From contig JBLINY010000005.1 in the NCBI GenBank assembly GCA_047638695.1, positions 29,395 through 93,394 on the forward strand: a DNA stretch of 64,000 nt, written 5' to 3'. A program made the translations under genes and the position numbers. Numbering within the stretch: the first letter of the stretch is position 1; each line of letters begins with the position of its first letter. Source of the DNA: JAHECQ01 sp047638695 (GTDB lineage Bacteria; Actinomycetota; Acidimicrobiia; Acidimicrobiales; SZUA-35). This document shows, piece after piece, positions 16,335-25,414 of this stretch. Below the pieces are notes generated by a model, which saw only the letters and a list, made by a program, of their open reading frames with translations, was not told where the DNA came from and made no database searches.

Positions 16335-18760
16335 TCAGTGCAGGGCGCCGGCATCTCGGTAGCCGGCGATTTCGGAACTGGTCAAGCACAGAAGATCCCG
16401 TAGGACGTGTTCGGTGTGCTCACCCAGACAAGGTGCGGCTGACCGTTGGATCGAAGGAGTCTCCGACAGGATCGAGCCAGTTCCGTCGTACAAGACTGGG
16501 CCAACCTCGCCATGATCCAACACTGAGTAGTACCCCCGGTGTTGCAGCTGCGGGTCGTCGAGCAGGTCTGTCGACCATGCGACGACTGCGGCGGGGACTC
16601 CGCTGGTGGCGAGGCGTTCTGCCAGCGCGAATGGCTCCCTGGAAGTCGACCAATGGCGGAGAGCGTCTTCAATTTCCTTCTTCTGCTCCGCTCTGGCTGA
16701 GACTTGGTCCCAGGCTGTGTCGTCCCACTGGCTGAGAAGTGGTGCGACGGCGGAAACGAGTGCCCGCCACTGCTGCGGGGTCTCACAGGTCACTGTGACA
16801 AAGCGGTCGTGAGCGGCTGTTGGCAGCAAGGTATGAGGACACGCGTGCGCTCGGACATCGCCTTGGGGCTCGGTGTCTCGACCGTTGATCTGGTAGTCGA
16901 GCAGCAGCGGTTCGGCGAAGTGCATCGCCGCTTCCACTTGGGACAGATCGATGTACTGGCCAGTCCCCGTACGACGCCGGTGCAGCAGCGCCGCTGCCAG
17001 GGCCGAGATTCCGAAGCGGGGCGCGCAGAAGTCTGTGTAGGCACCCCAAGGCCCGGCGGGAGGACGATCGGGCCAACCGGTGGCCGTATAGAGCGGGGTG
17101 ACCGCAACCCCTTGGCTCCCGAACCCGCCGTACCGTTGCTCGGGGCCGTCTTGGCCGCGGAGGCAGGTCGAGAGCATCACCAGGTCCGGGTGGTCTTGGC
17201 TGACCGTGTCGTAGTCGAGCCCAAACTTCGCCATGTTCCCGGGAGTGAAAGATTCGACTACGACATCGGACCAGTCGATCAGACGTCGAGCCAGCTCGCG
17301 GCCGGCGTCGTTGGAGAGATCGCAGGCTAAGCCGACCTTGGAAGTGTTCACGAAGGCAAAGAACTGCGACCGATTCAGGCCGGGAGTGCCATCGGCGAAG
17401 GGGCCGATCTGGCGCAACATGTCCGGCTTCGCTTCCGATTCGAGGTGAACCGTGGTTGCACCCTGATCAGCCAACGCCCGAGCAATAAGAGGCCCGACGC
17501 CGACCCAGGCGAAGTCGGCAACCTTCAGACCATCGAAAACGCCATCGCTTTGACTCGCATCCGGGAGAACCGAACCCGGCTGTCGAGGTGGCCACGGACG
17601 TTCCCGGAGATCCCCATCGGCATCCAGCCTCGGTGCAGGCCCAAGCTCAGTCAGCGGTGTAGCGGACATTTTGGCGAAGGCGCCGGCACGGCGAATGCCG
17701 TCGACGTCGTGGAAGTACTTGCGATACTCGAGCTGGCGGTCGTCGAGCACGTCCCGCGCTGTGTAGATCGGAGCGCACAATGTGCGCGCCTGCAGGCCGT
17801 GGTCGAAGACCTCCCGCTTCGATCGTGTTGCAACAAAGCGGGCGATCGTGTCGAACATTCGTTGGATGGCCTCGACCGAGGTCGTCCCGTCCGCAAGCTC
17901 GCGTTTCCAGTGGCGCCACTCATGGTCAACCTGGTCGGACGGGACCATGTCTTCGCGTTCGGCCCAGGCCATCAGCTCATGGCTTGTTCGTTCTCCCATC
18001 TCGGGCAGCAGGAAACTGATTTGGGCCCAGCCGTCCGCCACAACAGCTTCACCGGCAGTCCCGGCCAGTACTCGCGGGGCTCGGATCTCGTGTCACACGT
18101 ACCGGGCAGATTCTCGCCGAAGACGGTTGCCCACGGCGACGCGTGCATCGTCGCCAACACGGTCGCCGCCTGTGCGGACGTGTCGATGGATTGGCCCCGT
18201 CCAGTGACATCGCGCGCAAACAGCGCGATGCAGATGTCGGCCGCTGCTTGGCCACCGCCGTGACACGAGGCCTGGGGGTAGCCGACAGAGAGATGGGGCA
18301 TGTCAGGATCGCCCTGCAATGACAGCAACCCGGCGGCGGCCTCAATGCTGAGTTCGTCGGCGGCCCAATTCGCCTTGGGGCCATCCAGCCCGTACGGCGT
18401 CACCGATGCCCATATCAGTCCGACAGACACGTCGGGCGTAATACCCTAGCCGTCGACGGCATCACCGTTGTCGATTAGAACGTCTGCACCGGCAATGAGC
18501 GCGGCGAGGGCCGCCCGATCATCGGCATCGTCCCGGTCTATGACCACCGACTTCTTGCCTCTGCCAACGGCCATCCAGGTCAGCGATGTTTCGGGGCCGT
18601 CGTGTCGATCGTTTATGAACGGACCAAGCCGACGCGCCGGCGCCCCACCCGGTGGCTCGATCTTGACGACGTCGGCCCCGAGCTCGGCAAGGATCCGGCC
18701 CGCGAGGTCCCCCCATCGCGCTGTGAGGTCTACAACTCGGGTTCCGAACAGCGCTGACAA
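16335..18760 (-). pseudogene. Double-domain CaiB/BaiF CoA-transferase, broken by a stop and a frameshift
   Basis: Read across its lesions this is one gene of about 808 codons, the normal size for fused two-domain family III CoA-transferases. The N-terminal domain starts at TTG 18760 (FGTRVVDLTARWGDLAGRILAELGADVVKIEPPGG) and meets an in-frame TAG at 18446-18448. The same frame continues with SVGLIWASVTPYGLDGPKANW. Near 18060 the frame shifts: the first frame runs EYWPG then nonsense, while the other frame resumes TAGEAVVADGWAQISFLLPE and continues through the C-terminal domain, including its catalytic-aspartate region GAYTDFCAPRFG, to 16335. A recent inactivation or two sequence errors would explain it. 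An 840-nt downstream fragment alone could still encode the second domain. Confidence 0.82.
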
Positions 18761-18773
18761 CTCGTGCTGCCGA

Positions 18774-19670
18774 TTACTCGTCGCTCGTACGAGTAGAGAA
18801 CAGCTCGGCTTTGGCCGCGGCCAATTCGGCGACGGTCCAGCGATCCTTACTCTTGCGAATGCGGTTTTCGCGCTTCCAGCCCTGCATCAACTGGACCTGA
18901 TCTCCACCGCACACAAACGTCTCGCCCGTGATGTCGGCGGCGTCATCAGTGCACAGATAGGCGACCCAAGGTGAGACATTGTCGGGGTCGTTCACATCGA
19001 AGTCGCCCTCATTGGCCGTCAACTGATCAGCTCCGAACGTGTTCACGGTCATACGGGTCCGAGCTCGGGGATTGATGGTGTTGACCCGTACCCCATACCG
19101 CTTGAGCTCGCGGGCCACGGTGATACCCAACCCAGCGATCCCGGCCTTGGCTGCCGCATAGTTGGGCTGGCCAGGATTGCCGAAGAGGCCGGCCTCCGAG
19201 GCGGTGTACACGATGCTTGCCGTGACCGGTTCCCCGTTCAGCTTCGATTGTTCCCGCCAGTATGCGGCCGCCCATCGTGTCGGGACGAAGTGACCTTTCA
19301 AGTGCACCCGGACAACGCTGTCCCACTCCGCCTCGCTCATGTTGAAGACGATGCGGTCCCGCACGAAGCCGGCGTTGCACACCAAAAAATCGAGACGACC
19401 ATAGGTTTCCACCGCTTGGTTGATCATGTTCTGGGCGCCCTCCCAGTCGGCGACATCGTCGAAGTTCGCAACCGCGTTTGCGCCCATCCCCACGATGTCT
19501 GCGGCCGTCTCGCTCGCCGCCCGATCATCAGATCCGGCGCCGTCCCATTCGCCGCCGAGATCGTTGACCACGACTGACGCGCCCTCGCTCGCCATCAACA
19601 ACGCATGGCTACGGCCGAGCCCTCGGCCAGCTCCCGTGATGATCCCAACCTTGCCATCAAGCATGCCCAT
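18774..19670 (-). CDS. SDR-family dehydrogenase (3-hydroxyacyl-CoA dehydrogenase type)
   Basis: A 298-residue short-chain dehydrogenase. Cofactor motif TGAGRGLGRS near residue 12, NAG in LVCNAGFVRD, catalytic YxxxK in NYAAAKAG. The N-terminus and the VVVNDLGGEWDGAGSDD insertion match SDRs related to the dehydrogenase domain of type 2 peroxisomal multifunctional enzyme. Probably oxidises a 3-hydroxyacyl-CoA with NAD. It is 13 bases upstream of the broken CoA-transferase gene on the same strand, so they were probably co-transcribed. Confidence 0.88.
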   Translation of the reverse strand: MGMLDGKVGIITGAGRGLGRSHALLMASEGASVVVNDLGGEWDGAGSDDRAASETAADIVGMGANAVANFDDVADWEGAQNMINQAVETYGRLDFLVCNAGFVRDRIVFNMSEAEWDSVVRVHLKGHFVPTRWAAAYWREQSKLNGEPVTASIVYTASEAGLFGNPGQPNYAAAKAGIAGLGITVARELKRYGVRVNTINPRARTRMTVNTFGADQLTANEGDFDVNDPDNVSPWVAYLCTDDAADITGETFVCGGDQVQLMQGWKRENRIRKSKDRWTVAELAAAKAELFSTRTSDE

Positions 19671-19766
19671 GTCCGGCTCCTGTTCGCCTAGATGTGCCCT
19701 TATCTTGGATCATCGGAGTGGACGAGGCCAACGAAGGCAGTGCCCACTTCGCCGATGCCGTCTCGA

Positions 19767-20954
19767 TCAGCTCCGGTGCCTTGTTTCGGCGACATCGTCG
19801 GCGAGAAGCACGCCTTGCTCGTGTAGTGCGTCGACTTCTGTTCCGCTGACCCCGAGCCAGTCGTGGAGCGCGTCGTAGTTGTGTTCGCCCCGGTGTGCCG
19901 CCACGCCACGCACGCCGGCTTCTGCACTAGAGAATCGATACGGGGTGTTCGTGACTTGGCGATGCCCGCCTTCGCGGTCGTCGACCTCGGTCAGAACCTG
20001 GCGGGCCTCGACCGAGGCCTGCTTGTCGAGTACCTCGCGATGGGTGAAGACATTGCCCCAGGCCAGATTGACCTCGTTCAGTTTGGCGATCAGTGACGGA
20101 CGGTCCGGGAAAGAGAGCAGGTAGCCCTCGATCGCCTCGCGACGCATCCGGATCTTCGTGGCTAGATCGGTGCCTTCAGGTGTGGGGTCGGCCAGGCCGG
20201 CCTTGGTATTGAGGACACGCCAGTACCATTTTTCATCGCCGGCCAAGATGATCGGTCCGCCCGTGGCGTTGAATACGACACCACCAGCCTTCGGGATACC
20301 GACCTCGTCGATCGCTGCGTGTAGATAGTCATCGGTGAACAGCAGCGCGTTGATCATCGCCATGTCGATGTGCTGACCATCACCCGTGCGTTCGGCATGG
20401 TGCAGCGCAGAGAGAATGCCGATGAGACCGTGCATGCCGGTAGAGGTGTCGGCGACGGATAGGGCTACATCCACCGGTCTCTCGGCCCCGGAAACGTACT
20501 GTTGACGTTCCAGTAGGCCCATCTCAGCATGGATGATCGGCGCATAGCTGGCCCGTTCCCGTTCTGGACCTTCCTGGCCGAATCCAGAGATCGACAGCAT
20601 TACGAGTTTCGGATTCACCGCTTTCAGGTCGTCCCAGCCGACGTTGAAGCCAGCCATCACTCCCGGTCGGAAGTTCTCGGCAACGACGTCGGCCTCAGCC
20701 GCCAGTCGCCTCACCAACGCCTGGCCATCAGGCTGCGTGAGATCGACGCAAATCGACCGCTTGCCCACATTCTGCTGGGTGTAATACCCCGAGATCCCCC
20801 CGATTCGGCGCCCGATGGTGCGTGTCATGTCGCCCTCAGGGGGTTCAACCTTCAGCACGTCGGCGCCAAGATCGGCCATGATGCGAGTTGCGAAGGGACC
20901 GGCGAGCACGCGGGTGAAATCGAGGACCTTGACGCCGTCGAGCGGAAATGTCAT
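19767..20954 (-). CDS. CaiB/BaiF (family III) CoA-transferase
   Basis: A 395-residue protein beginning MTFPLDGVKVLDFTRVLAGPF, then ADLGADVLKVEPPEGDMTR, with the catalytic aspartate in ALSVADTSTGMHGLIG. ATG 20954 was preferred over an upstream GTG/ATG at 21023 because it leaves a four-base gap after the preceding gene and matches the family N-terminus. Likely co-transcribed with the carboxymuconolactone decarboxylase-like gene. CoA donor and acceptor unknown. Confidence 0.88.
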   Translation of the reverse strand: MTFPLDGVKVLDFTRVLAGPFATRIMADLGADVLKVEPPEGDMTRTIGRRIGGISGYYTQQNVGKRSICVDLTQPDGQALVRRLAAEADVVAENFRPGVMAGFNVGWDDLKAVNPKLVMLSISGFGQEGPERERASYAPIIHAEMGLLERQQYVSGAERPVDVALSVADTSTGMHGLIGILSALHHAERTGDGQHIDMAMINALLFTDDYLHAAIDEVGIPKAGGVVFNATGGPIILAGDEKWYWRVLNTKAGLADPTPEGTDLATKIRMRREAIEGYLLSFPDRPSLIAKLNEVNLAWGNVFTHREVLDKQASVEARQVLTEVDDREGGHRQVTNTPYRFSSAEAGVRGVAAHRGEHNYDALHDWLGVSGTEVDALHEQGVLLADDVAETRHRS

Positions 20955-20958
20955 CGCC

Positions 20959-21531
20959 TCAGACCTCTTCGCTCTGAGGCGGAGTGGGCCAACCGGGGAC
21001 CCCGTCATCAAGTTGGACTCCACAGGAGTTCAACACACCGCTGACGACCCGGTAGCAGCCAGCAGCCATGACCAGATGCAGCATGTCAGCATCGCTGAAG
21101 ATTGCCGCCGCTGCGTTCCACGTCTCGTCGCCGACGCAGTCGTCGGCGTAAAGCTCGTCAACAACTTGCAGTACGACTCGTTCCTCGTCGGTCCACGAAT
21201 GCTGGATCAGTGGGCGGGTGACGGCGTAGATCTCGGCCTCTGTCAGGCCTGCGTCGCGCCCAAACAGCGTGTGTTGGCCGAACTCGTAGACAGCCTGGCA
21301 GTTCCAACCCATCCGCAGAACGGCTAGCTCGACGTTGCGTCGAGACAAGCCGCCTTCGAAGAGCACCGCCTGGGCAAACGGGCCGAAGGCGCGGTTGAGC
21401 GGCTTATTGCGGGCCAGTGTGGCCGACACGTTCACCGCGTTCACCGGCGAGTCCTGTTGACGCTCCCGAATCTTTTCTGCCAGGTCTTCTCGAGGCTGGA
21501 TACGCGGTGCCTTGGGTCGGGCGAAATGCAT
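20959..21531 (-). CDS. Carboxymuconolactone decarboxylase-family protein
   Basis: A 190-residue AhpD/CMD-like all-helical protein. The core motif is LAVLRMGWNCQAVYEFGQH, with one cysteine and the downstream histidine rather than the CxxC of AhpD peroxidases, followed by VVDELYADDCVGDETW. Such proteins act as decarboxylases, lactonases or oxidoreductases in aromatic catabolism. It lies directly upstream of a CoA-transferase gene on the same strand, fitting a role in degradation of a CoA-activated compound. Confidence 0.83.
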   Translation of the reverse strand: MHFARPKAPRIQPREDLAEKIRERQQDSPVNAVNVSATLARNKPLNRAFGPFAQAVLFEGGLSRRNVELAVLRMGWNCQAVYEFGQHTLFGRDAGLTEAEIYAVTRPLIQHSWTDEERVVLQVVDELYADDCVGDETWNAAAAIFSDADMLHLVMAAGCYRVVSGVLNSCGVQLDDGVPGWPTPPQSEEV

Positions 21532-21659
21532 GGGGATCTCCGAACGGGTCTCTGTGCTGGTGGGCGGTGGTCGACTCCTGTACTAGCTCCCATTGGGCTT
21601 GAGCACCTCTCCGTCTACGAAGTTTCGCCTTCATGGAAAGGACTCACCCTTCGCCCCGG

Positions 21660-22436
21660 TTAATCCCAATGCAGTCCACCGTCCACATTCCAGGACTGGC
21701 CAGTCACATTGCGCGCCGCTTCGGATGCCAGATAGACGGCCAGCGAAGCAATGTCCTCTGGATCATTGGCACGCCGCAACGGTATTGACCGCACGGCTCG
21801 AGCCTCGGCGTCCTCCCTGCTGCCTCCAAGTCGGTCGACGAGCTCGTCGATCACTTGATCGAACAGAGCCGTCCGGGTGACTCCGGGGCAGATTGCGTTC
21901 ACGTTGATCCCAAAGCGGGCGAGCTGCTGGGCACTGATCCGGGTCATGGCGATCACCGACCCCTTGGTTCCGGCATATGCCACATTCGATGTGCCTCGGT
22001 ACCCCTTACCGGCGATGGAGGCAATGTTGATGATGCGTCCGCCGGTCCCGGCGTCTCGCATAGCGGTCGCCGCCGCCTGCATCAGAAAGAACAGGCCCCG
22101 GTTGTTCACGGAGTTGATGTGATCCCAATCGTTCTCCGTCACGTCGAAGAATCCGAGGCTTTTGGTCACCCCGGCATTGTTCACCAGCACGTCGAGGCGA
22201 CCGTGGGTGGCGACGACCTGTTCGATCAGACCGGCGGTTTCGCTGACACGAGCCACGTCGCCAACCGTGAACGATGCCTGCGGACCAAGGCGTTCCATGG
22301 CCGCCCGGCCGCCGGGCTCGTCGATGTCGGTGCCAACAACCGTGGCTCCTGCCTCGGAAAAGGCTTCGGCAATGGAGGTGCCCATGCCCGCCGCGATTCC
22401 GGTGATGAGTGCGATTTGTCCGTCGAGTTCTCCCAT
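21660..22436 (-). CDS. SDR-family oxidoreductase (FabG-like)
   Basis: A 258-residue classical short-chain dehydrogenase: TGIAAGMGTSIA near residue 13, NNAGVTKS, the serine region NIASIAGKGYRG, YxxxK in VAYAGTKGSVIAMTR and the C-terminal NVTGQSWNVDGGLHWD. Probably NAD(P)-dependent 3-oxoacyl or alcohol dehydrogenase. It diverges from the CoA-transferase gene at 22500; the 63-base gap must contain both promoters. Confidence 0.9.
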   Translation of the reverse strand: MGELDGQIALITGIAAGMGTSIAEAFSEAGATVVGTDIDEPGGRAAMERLGPQASFTVGDVARVSETAGLIEQVVATHGRLDVLVNNAGVTKSLGFFDVTENDWDHINSVNNRGLFFLMQAAATAMRDAGTGGRIINIASIAGKGYRGTSNVAYAGTKGSVIAMTRISAQQLARFGINVNAICPGVTRTALFDQVIDELVDRLGGSREDAEARAVRSIPLRRANDPEDIASLAVYLASEAARNVTGQSWNVDGGLHWD

Positions 22437-22499
22437 CGCCGAACCCTAGATGGTCCTAGATGCCGGCATCGGCTGAGGTGACTGAAGCTGGCTTCGGCA

Positions 22500-23726
22500 A
22501 TGATGAGCGCTGTGCAAGGAATCTTTGAAGGTCTGCGAGTGCTCGACTTCACCCAGGTACTGGCGGGCCCGACCGCAACTCGCTTGATGGTCGAAATGGG
22601 AGCCGAGGTCATCAAGGTTGAGATGACCCCGGCAGGCGATATGGGGCGGAGCCTGCCCCAGGTCCGTGACGGACGCTCCGGCTATCACGTGCAGCAAAAC
22701 CGTGGAAAGCGGTCGATCTGTGTCGACCTGAAAGACCCTCGAGGGCAGCAGCTGGTACTGGACCTGTTGCCGCAGGTCGATGTGATGATCCAGAACTTCG
22801 CCAACGGTGTGATCGAGCGTCTCGGATTTGGCTACGACGTTGTGTCGGTTATCAACCCTCGCCTCATCGTTTGCAACATGAGTGCCTTTGGTCGCACGGG
22901 ACCCCTCAAGGATCATCCAGGCTACGACCCCATCGCTCAGGCCTATGGCGGGATACTTCACATGCTCGGATACGAGGATCGGCCGCCCGTGCTAGCCGGA
23001 ATCTCTCCGGGTGACGTGCTCACGGGGGTCCATTCTTTTGGTGGCGTTGCGGCCGCGTTGTATCATCGGGAGCGCACCGGTCGAGGCCAAGAGGTCAGCG
23101 TTTCGCTACTCGACGCCTACGTCACAACTCACGAGGTCAACTGGCAGTCGTGGTCGGTCTCCAACGGTGTCGAACCCATCCGGCGGGGCAACGTTCATCC
23201 AGTGGTCGGCGGTGTAGGGGTCTTCGCTGTTGGTGACGGCGGGTATGTGGTGTTGGCCGCGGTGAACGATCAACAGTGGCGATCGACCTGTGAGGTCATG
23301 GGTCGGCCCGAGCTGGCGGCCGACGTCAGGTTCGAGACCAGCGCAGGGCGTTGTGAAAACCGTGACGCCATCAATCAGGAGGTCTCGCAATGGCTTTCCG
23401 CCCAACCCGATCGGGACGCAGTGATCGCCAAACTCGAGGCCCGGCGGGTTCCGACTGCCCCCGTGCTCACCTTGGCTGAGGCCGCTACTCATCCGCACTT
23501 GGTTGAGTCAGGGGCCATCCGCTGGGTCGACGACGATGTGCTTGGGCCGGTTCTCGTGCCCGGGATGCCCATCAAGTTCTCGGAATCCCCCGAAATGCTG
23601 TCCCTGGCCGCCCAACAGCTTGGCCAGGACAACGAGTACGTGACCTGCGACATTGGTGGTCGATCGCCGGCCCAGTATCAATCACTCATCGAAGCCGGTG
23701 TCCTCGTGCACGACCAGGCAACCTGA
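22500..23726 (+). CDS. CaiB/BaiF (family III) CoA-transferase
   Basis: A 408-residue protein with FEGLRVLDFTQVLAGPTATRLMVEMGAEVIKVE, then YHVQQNRGKRSICVDLKD and the catalytic aspartate in GISPGDVLTGVHSFGG. The reading starts at tandem ATGs (22500 and 22503). It is the only plus-strand gene in this CoA-transferase/SDR block and ends 31 bases before the convergent histidine kinase gene. Confidence 0.88.
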   Translation: MMSAVQGIFEGLRVLDFTQVLAGPTATRLMVEMGAEVIKVEMTPAGDMGRSLPQVRDGRSGYHVQQNRGKRSICVDLKDPRGQQLVLDLLPQVDVMIQNFANGVIERLGFGYDVVSVINPRLIVCNMSAFGRTGPLKDHPGYDPIAQAYGGILHMLGYEDRPPVLAGISPGDVLTGVHSFGGVAAALYHRERTGRGQEVSVSLLDAYVTTHEVNWQSWSVSNGVEPIRRGNVHPVVGGVGVFAVGDGGYVVLAAVNDQQWRSTCEVMGRPELAADVRFETSAGRCENRDAINQEVSQWLSAQPDRDAVIAKLEARRVPTAPVLTLAEAATHPHLVESGAIRWVDDDVLGPVLVPGMPIKFSESPEMLSLAAQQLGQDNEYVTCDIGGRSPAQYQSLIEAGVLVHDQAT

Positions 23727-23757
23727 GCCCGGGGCCAATCTCGCGGCCGATAGATGT

Positions 23758-24666
23758 CTATTCGGCCAGCGAGACCGTGATCGTTGTGCCCTTACCCGGA
23801 GACGAGTCGATGGAGAAGTCGGCGTTGATCTCTGCGCTGCGTTCCTGCATGATCGATAGCCCGTAATGGTCCGACGTCACCATGGTTGGGTCGAAGCCGG
23901 TGCCGTTGTCATGAATTGAAAGCGTGACTGCCGGTTCAGCAACCAGCCGGACGTCGACCACGGAGGCATCGGAATGGCGGCCCACATTGTTCAACGCCTC
24001 CCGAGCGATACGGCAGAGGGTGAGCGAATGCTCGACCGTAATGAACGTGGGTTGAAGAAGTGCTCGAATAGTGAGATCGCTCAGCGCGCTGCACCTGGCG
24101 ACGATCGGAGTGAGTCTTTCCGCTAAGTCAACGATGGACTCGGTTGGCAGCTGGACGTGCTGCATCAGACTTCGTGTCTCTTCTCGCGCTATAGAAGCGA
24201 GGCCGTCGATCTTCTCGATCAGCGCTCGGTCCCGTGAGGTGAGATCCGCACTTCCTAGCGCCATCTCGGTGAGAAGGGCGAGGCTCCAAAGCGTGTTGCT
24301 CACCGTGTCGTGGAGATCGCGCCCGAGTTGTCTGCGCTCTCGTGAAGTCGATTGCCGGTAAGCCGCGGCCGCGCTCTGCTGGGCCACCACAGCGGCGGCC
24401 GAGCGCACACTTGTAATCGCAAGCTCAAGGCACGCGTCGAGGTCGCGAGTTGCGGCGGTATCGATACCACCCTCCGGCGGTAGCACACCTGATGTGGACA
24501 AGTCATCGATGATGTTTCTGAGATCGATGACGGCTGGCACAGCTGCGCTTCCGTGCGGCGACGAGTCTGCGAGGTTCAAATCTTCGGTGGCTGTCAATCT
24601 CGGCCCCCCTGGCCGTGCTTCTGTTTGTATCGGTCCAGAGAACCGCCGCCCGCGAGTTGATTGCAC
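23758..24666 (-). CDS. Soluble sensor histidine kinase (HisKA_3/NarX-DegS type)
   Basis: About 302 residues with no transmembrane segment. The dimerisation/phosphoacceptor helix is RRQLGRDLHDTVSNTLWSLALL, with the histidine in DLHD, and the ATPase domain has the N-box IAREALNNVGRHS, DNGTGFDP and GLSIMQERS. GTG 24666 is the longest start; TTG near 24594 is possible. A sensory domain is not recognisable in the N-terminal 130 residues. The receiver-only gene lies upstream on the same strand, suggesting a two-component pair. Confidence 0.85.
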   Translation of the reverse strand: MQSTRGRRFSGPIQTEARPGGPRLTATEDLNLADSSPHGSAAVPAVIDLRNIIDDLSTSGVLPPEGGIDTAATRDLDACLELAITSVRSAAAVVAQQSAAAAYRQSTSRERRQLGRDLHDTVSNTLWSLALLTEMALGSADLTSRDRALIEKIDGLASIAREETRSLMQHVQLPTESIVDLAERLTPIVARCSALSDLTIRALLQPTFITVEHSLTLCRIAREALNNVGRHSDASVVDVRLVAEPAVTLSIHDNGTGFDPTMVTSDHYGLSIMQERSAEINADFSIDSSPGKGTTITVSLAE

Positions 24667-24788
24667 TTACTGCAACAGGATGCTAGCTGAATCACCATCA
24701 TGCATCAGTGATGCAGGGACCTAGGTGACGCAGAAGTGCCTAGGGTGCGGTAGCAGTTGGGGTGCTGCTCTTCCCATCTCACGTGGCT

Positions 24789-25181
24789 CTAACTGGGAGT
24801 GTCGGGGAAAGACTCTCGACCACTTGCTACTAACCGGATGGCATCGCGTAGTTCGTCGAGCGAGGTTCCCTTGGCGACGAAACCGCTACATCCAGCCTTG
24901 CGAGCCGCATCATGACCCGCTCGTTCAGCGCCGCTCATCAGCAGAACGCGAGTGCGACTCGTTTCGGCTGCAGTTTTGGCGGCCTCGGTGCCGCGCCGAG
25001 TGCCCAAGCGAAAGTCGACCAACAGGACGTCGATCTCAAGTTCGTCAAGGCGACCCTCGAGTGGTTCCAAGCCGGTTGCCGTCTCGACGACCTCTATGTC
25101 CAGGGTTGCTGATAACCCAAGCGACAAGCTGTCCAGGAGCATGGCGTGATCATCGACGATGGCGACTCGGATGGGAATCAT
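24789..25181 (-). CDS. Receiver-only response regulator
   Basis: A 130-residue CheY-like receiver. It begins MIPIRVAIVDDHAMLL, with the acceptor aspartate in VLLVDFRLG and the conserved lysine in GFVAKGTS. The N-terminus resembles NarL/LuxR regulators, but the protein ends soon after the receiver with no helix-turn-helix. ATG 25181 was chosen because the DDH motif follows directly. About 120 bases separate it from the histidine kinase gene on the same strand. Confidence 0.85.
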   Translation of the reverse strand: MIPIRVAIVDDHAMLLDSLSLGLSATLDIEVVETATGLEPLEGRLDELEIDVLLVDFRLGTRRGTEAAKTAAETSRTRVLLMSGAERAGHDAARKAGCSGFVAKGTSLDELRDAIRLVASGRESFPDTPS

Positions 25182-25414
25182 GGTGACCTTCGTCTTGCGG
25201 CGACAACAAACGAGAGTACCTGAGGCTCTCATGTCACGTAGGGCACCAAACTCGAACCCTGGAAATTGGCGGTCCACCACCTGGCAACACCTTCAGCGCC
25301 TAACTCATCGACCTGTTGGTGCCGAGACTCGTCAAAATGGGCAGAGGCGACGCGACCGGACGGACTCGGAGGTCTGGCCGTGATCAGTCGTCACGCCTCT
25401 GACTCGGAGACCGC

